NCBI RefSeq assembly: GCF_003977665.1
Contig: NZ_RYYV01000002.1
Span: 372,001-436,000 of the forward strand
From: Dyella choica
Lineage (GTDB): Bacteria; Pseudomonadota; Gammaproteobacteria; Xanthomonadales; Rhodanobacteraceae
Reading direction: 5' to 3'
DNA: 64,000 bases
Positions 63,428 to 64,000 of the stretch are shown in pieces. Position 1 is the first letter of the stretch, and each line of letters begins with the position of its first letter. The notes under the pieces were generated by a model that saw nothing but the letters and a program-made list of their open reading frames with translations, was not told where the DNA came from and ran no database searches. A program made the position numbers and the translations under genes.

Positions 63428-63456
63428 TCCCTCCCCTACGTGTAGTGGGGGAGGGA
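63428..63456 (+). terminator. Hairpin after the LysM protein gene
   Basis: TCCCTCCCC (63428-63436) pairs perfectly with GGGGAGGGA (63448-63456). It begins 9 nt past the stop codon. There is no T tract, so it may act as a processing or REP-associated stem rather than a classic terminator. Confidence 0.55.
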
Positions 63457-63458
63457 AC

Positions 63459-63532
63459 GTAGGCTAGGATGACAATCCCAGCATCGTGAAGGTTGCATGT
63501 AGGGCGACGCTGGGTTTGACAACCCAGCTTAC
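63459..63532. repeat. REP-like inverted repeat, copy D
   Basis: GTAGGCTAGGAT at 63459 opens the copy and AACCCAGCTTAC closes it at 63532. Two changes from the other copies (CTAGG, GCTTAC) break the outer stem, so this is a decaying copy. It lies between convergent genes. Confidence 0.82.
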
Positions 63533-63547
63533 GATTGACACTCCCGC

Positions 63548-64000
63548 CTACGCGCCTACGCTCCACATGTACCGCGGCGGCTGGCGGCGGCGAAACTCGG
63601 CGAAATCCACCTGTTTCGGATAAGTCGCCGCACGTGCTGTACGCAAATCACGGCGATCACCGCGCCAATAGCGGCAGCGGCGGCTACGCGGCCGGCGCCG
63701 GCGACGCATTGCGGCGATGGCGGCACGGCGGCGGCGACCCTGCTCGCGCTGTTCATCGGTCTGTTCCGTTTGCTCGCCGTAAGTGCTGCTGATGCGCAGC
63801 TCCTGCAATCCTTCGCCGCTACGTCGCGAGGCGGCACGCTGCTCCTGCCCGATCGGATCGATCCGCTGCAGCCGATCATGCACCAGCGAAAAGGCCATGC
63901 TGCGCCCTGCCCCGAGGTCGATCACCTTGGTGTCACGCTGGCTTGCGGCAAGGGCGGCGAGCGCCTGCGGATCGACCAAGGGTGACGACGCAGCTGTCCC
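63548..64000 (-). CDS. 3' part of an unrecognised gene running off the window
   Basis: The frame is open from the right edge to a stop at 63548, so only the last 150 codons are in view. The part near the edge has TKVIDLGAGRSMAFSLVHDR, then a Gln/Glu-rich segment, an Arg-rich stretch (about 20 Arg in 45 residues) and a C-terminus VDFAEFRRRQPPRYMW. The Arg-rich middle could also reflect a frameshift or shadow coding. Family unknown. Confidence 0.45.
   Translation of the reverse strand, partial: GTAASSPLVDPQALAALAASQRDTKVIDLGAGRSMAFSLVHDRLQRIDPIGQEQRAASRRSGEGLQELRISSTYGEQTEQTDEQREQGRRRRAAIAAMRRRRRPRSRRCRYWRGDRRDLRTARAATYPKQVDFAEFRRRQPPRYMWSVGA

Overview
This is a GC-rich gammaproteobacterial chromosome segment. 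Gene content and codon use suggest the Xanthomonadales, most likely Rhodanobacteraceae (a Dyella- or Luteibacter-like soil or plant-associated organism). That assignment is an inference; the window has no rRNA, tRNA or housekeeping marker to confirm it.

Layout. (1) 71-1765: a LuxR-type response regulator and a membrane fatty-acid hydroxylase/sterol desaturase. (2) 1900-5779, minus strand: a compact four-gene cluster that reads as a split borosin-type RiPP pathway. It holds an alpha-N-methyltransferase with all the catalytic Tyr/Arg positions of OphMA, a separate substrate protein ending in seven TTEV repeats, a 2OG-Fe(II)-type oxygenase and a serine esterase, with a strong hairpin after the substrate gene. 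(3) 5780-7489: about 1.7 kb with no convincing gene. (4) 7490-12908, plus strand: TonB-dependent receptor, calcium-dependent PI-phospholipase C-like protein and histidine acid phosphatase, probably a phosphate/inositol-phosphate scavenging operon. (5) 13000-37107, minus strand: a complete extracellular contractile injection system (eCIS, Afp/PVC type) in the order cap, unknown, sheath, two tubes, DUF5908, Afp7, VgrG-like spike, PAAR, gp25, Afp11, fibre-like, Afp12, tape measure, AAA+ ATPase. A GH18-like membrane protein and a cargo block follow. Four cargo-block proteins share one N-terminal motif. (6) 37463-38862: a soluble NarL-type two-component pair just upstream of the eCIS and transcribed the same way. 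(7) 39708-45105: a secreted protein of unknown function, then a relatively AT-rich island with a pertussis-toxin S1-like ADP-ribosyltransferase, four different small secreted proteins that look like B subunits, a secreted chorismate mutase and a DUF4410 lipoprotein. (8) 45434-51394: a CzcCBA-type heavy-metal RND efflux operon. (9) 51624-54920: a BvgS/EvgS-like unorthodox sensor kinase. (10) 55420-59978: a small hypothetical gene, an OmpR/EnvZ-like pair, a LysE-family exporter and an AraC regulator. (11) 60093-60321: eight closely packed hairpins/palindromes ahead of a 1009-residue LysM protein. The window ends in a partial minus-strand gene.

Four copies of a REP-like inverted repeat of about 70 bp (GTAGGCTGGGA...) sit in intergenic gaps. 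The most novel items are the split borosin-like cluster with its repeat-bearing substrate, and the heteromeric pertussis-like toxin locus. Next come the eCIS cargo set with its shared putative loading motif and the hairpin array.
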